A stretch of 55,441 bases of DNA, taken from assembly GCA_913055565.1 (NCBI GenBank), contig CAJXKP010000017.1:1-55441 (forward strand). Reading direction: 5' to 3'. Positions 54,781 to 55,441 of the stretch are shown here, piece after piece. The DNA comes from an uncultured Ectothiorhodospiraceae bacterium. GTDB lineage: Bacteria > Pseudomonadota > Gammaproteobacteria > Nitrococcales > Nitrococcaceae. The position numbers and the translations under genes were made by a program. A model generated the notes under the pieces. That model worked only from the letters and a program-made list of their open reading frames with translations, searched no databases and was not told where the DNA came from. Position 1 is the stretch's first letter. The number at the start of each line of letters is the position of its first letter.

Positions 54781-55441
54781 TGGCGACGACTGACGCCCAA
54801 GGCGTGGCTGCTGGCGAGAGCAAGAGCGCCGTGGCCACGACGACCAAGAGGATGAAGACCTCGGGCTCGAGCCGCCTTCGTTTTATCTGGCTCGCGCTCT
54901 ACATCGTGTTCCTGATGGTGCCGCTGCTCTGGCTCATCAAGATGTCGTTCCAGACGACGGACAACATCATGACGACCTTCTCGATTATACCGCTGGATCC
55001 AACGCTGGAGCACTACAAGGAGATCCTGAGCCAGGAAATCTGGTACGGGCCTTTCCTGAACTCCATCGCCTACGTCACGTTGAATATGGTAATTTCGCTG
55101 ACGGTGGCGTTGCCGGCCGCCTATGCCTTCTCGCGCTACAGCTTTGTGGGTGACAAGCACCTGTTCTTTTGGCTGCTAACGAACCGTATGGCACCCCCGG
55201 CGGCCTTCCTGTTGCCGTTCTTCCAGCTCTATTCCACCGTCGGCCTGTTCGACACCCACATCGGGGTTGCGCTCGCGCACTGCCTATTTAACGTGCCGCT
55301 GGCCGTTTGGATCTTAGAGGGCTTCATGTCGGGCGTGCCGCGTGAGGTCGACGAGACGGCCTACATCGATGGCTACGGCTGGCCGCGCTTCTTCGTGACC
55401 ATCTTCGTACCGCTGATCAAGGCGGGTGTCGGTGTGACGGC
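54781..55441 (+). CDS. glpQ: ABC transporter permease, GlpQ-like (partial, glycerol importer)
   Basis: Second permease, cut by the right edge after 220 residues. After a polar N-terminal tail of about 35 residues comes a TM helix (LRFIWLALYIVFLMVPLLWLI), then LPAAYAFSRYSFVGDKHLFFWLLTNRMAPPAAFLLPFFQLYSTVGL and the EAA loop EVDETAYIDGYGWPRFFVTIFVPLIKAG. MalG/UgpE-like CUT1 type. In related operons a small membrane protein and the glycerol-binding protein follow. Confidence 0.85.

Overview
The window is GC-rich, densely packed bacterial chromosome. The gene set (FolE/FolX pair, WrbA and glutathionyl-hydroquinone reductase, RND efflux, GlpK/GlpD, GlgC/A/P/B/X, YihY, TspO) and the Asp/Glu-rich proteins suggest a gammaproteobacterium, possibly a halotolerant one of the Ectothiorhodospiraceae type. 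The species is not determined, and the halophile idea is inference from protein acidity and heavy investment in glycerol. I saw no rRNA, tRNA, CRISPR array, phage or transposase gene.

Layout. 1-2584 (minus): RND efflux pump (cut by the window edge) and its periplasmic adaptor. 2790-5000: small envelope proteins (zinc ribbon/TM protein, 3D-domain lipoprotein, DoxX-like protein, isoprenylcysteine-methyltransferase-like protein). 5223-8992: two overlapping, divergent MutS-type ATPases and a small unknown protein. 9223-10782: glpD. 11104-16924: housekeeping and accessory genes (MDR oxidoreductase, PAS-PAS-GGDEF cyclase, LysE exporter, HIT protein, folX-folE, nitroreductase). 16976-20555: a glucoamylase-fold protein and a GT4 glycosyltransferase. 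20809-23445: LysR regulator divergent from wrbA and yqjG, a quinone-stress unit. 23499-29655: ribA, haloacid dehalogenase, glycine-zipper lipoprotein, YihY, bactofilin, a second LysR. 29838-43164: zwf on the minus strand, then pgm-glgC-glgA-glgP-glgB-glgX, a complete glycogen synthesis and breakdown cluster. 43236-50945 (minus): glpK followed by three paralogous exported proteins of unknown function with tspO among them. 51689 to the end: an ABC importer of the glycerol GlpSTPQ type, cut by the window edge.

How it fits together. Glycerol would enter through the ABC importer, be phosphorylated by GlpK and oxidised by GlpD. The triose phosphates can go up to glucose 6-phosphate and then to the pentose phosphate route (Zwf) or, via Pgm and GlgC/A/B, to glycogen. 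GlgP and GlgX return the carbon.

Most unusual structure. Three copies (4330-4496, 20552-20823, 29652-29841) of a transposase-less element share inverted ends and a core, and each is flanked by CTAG on both sides, as expected for a MITE with a 4-bp target duplication. Five of the six ends coincide with the stop codon of a neighbouring gene. The tandem MutS-like ATPases, the triplicated exported family with three different targeting signals, and the asymmetric ATPase pair of the glycerol importer are the other leads.
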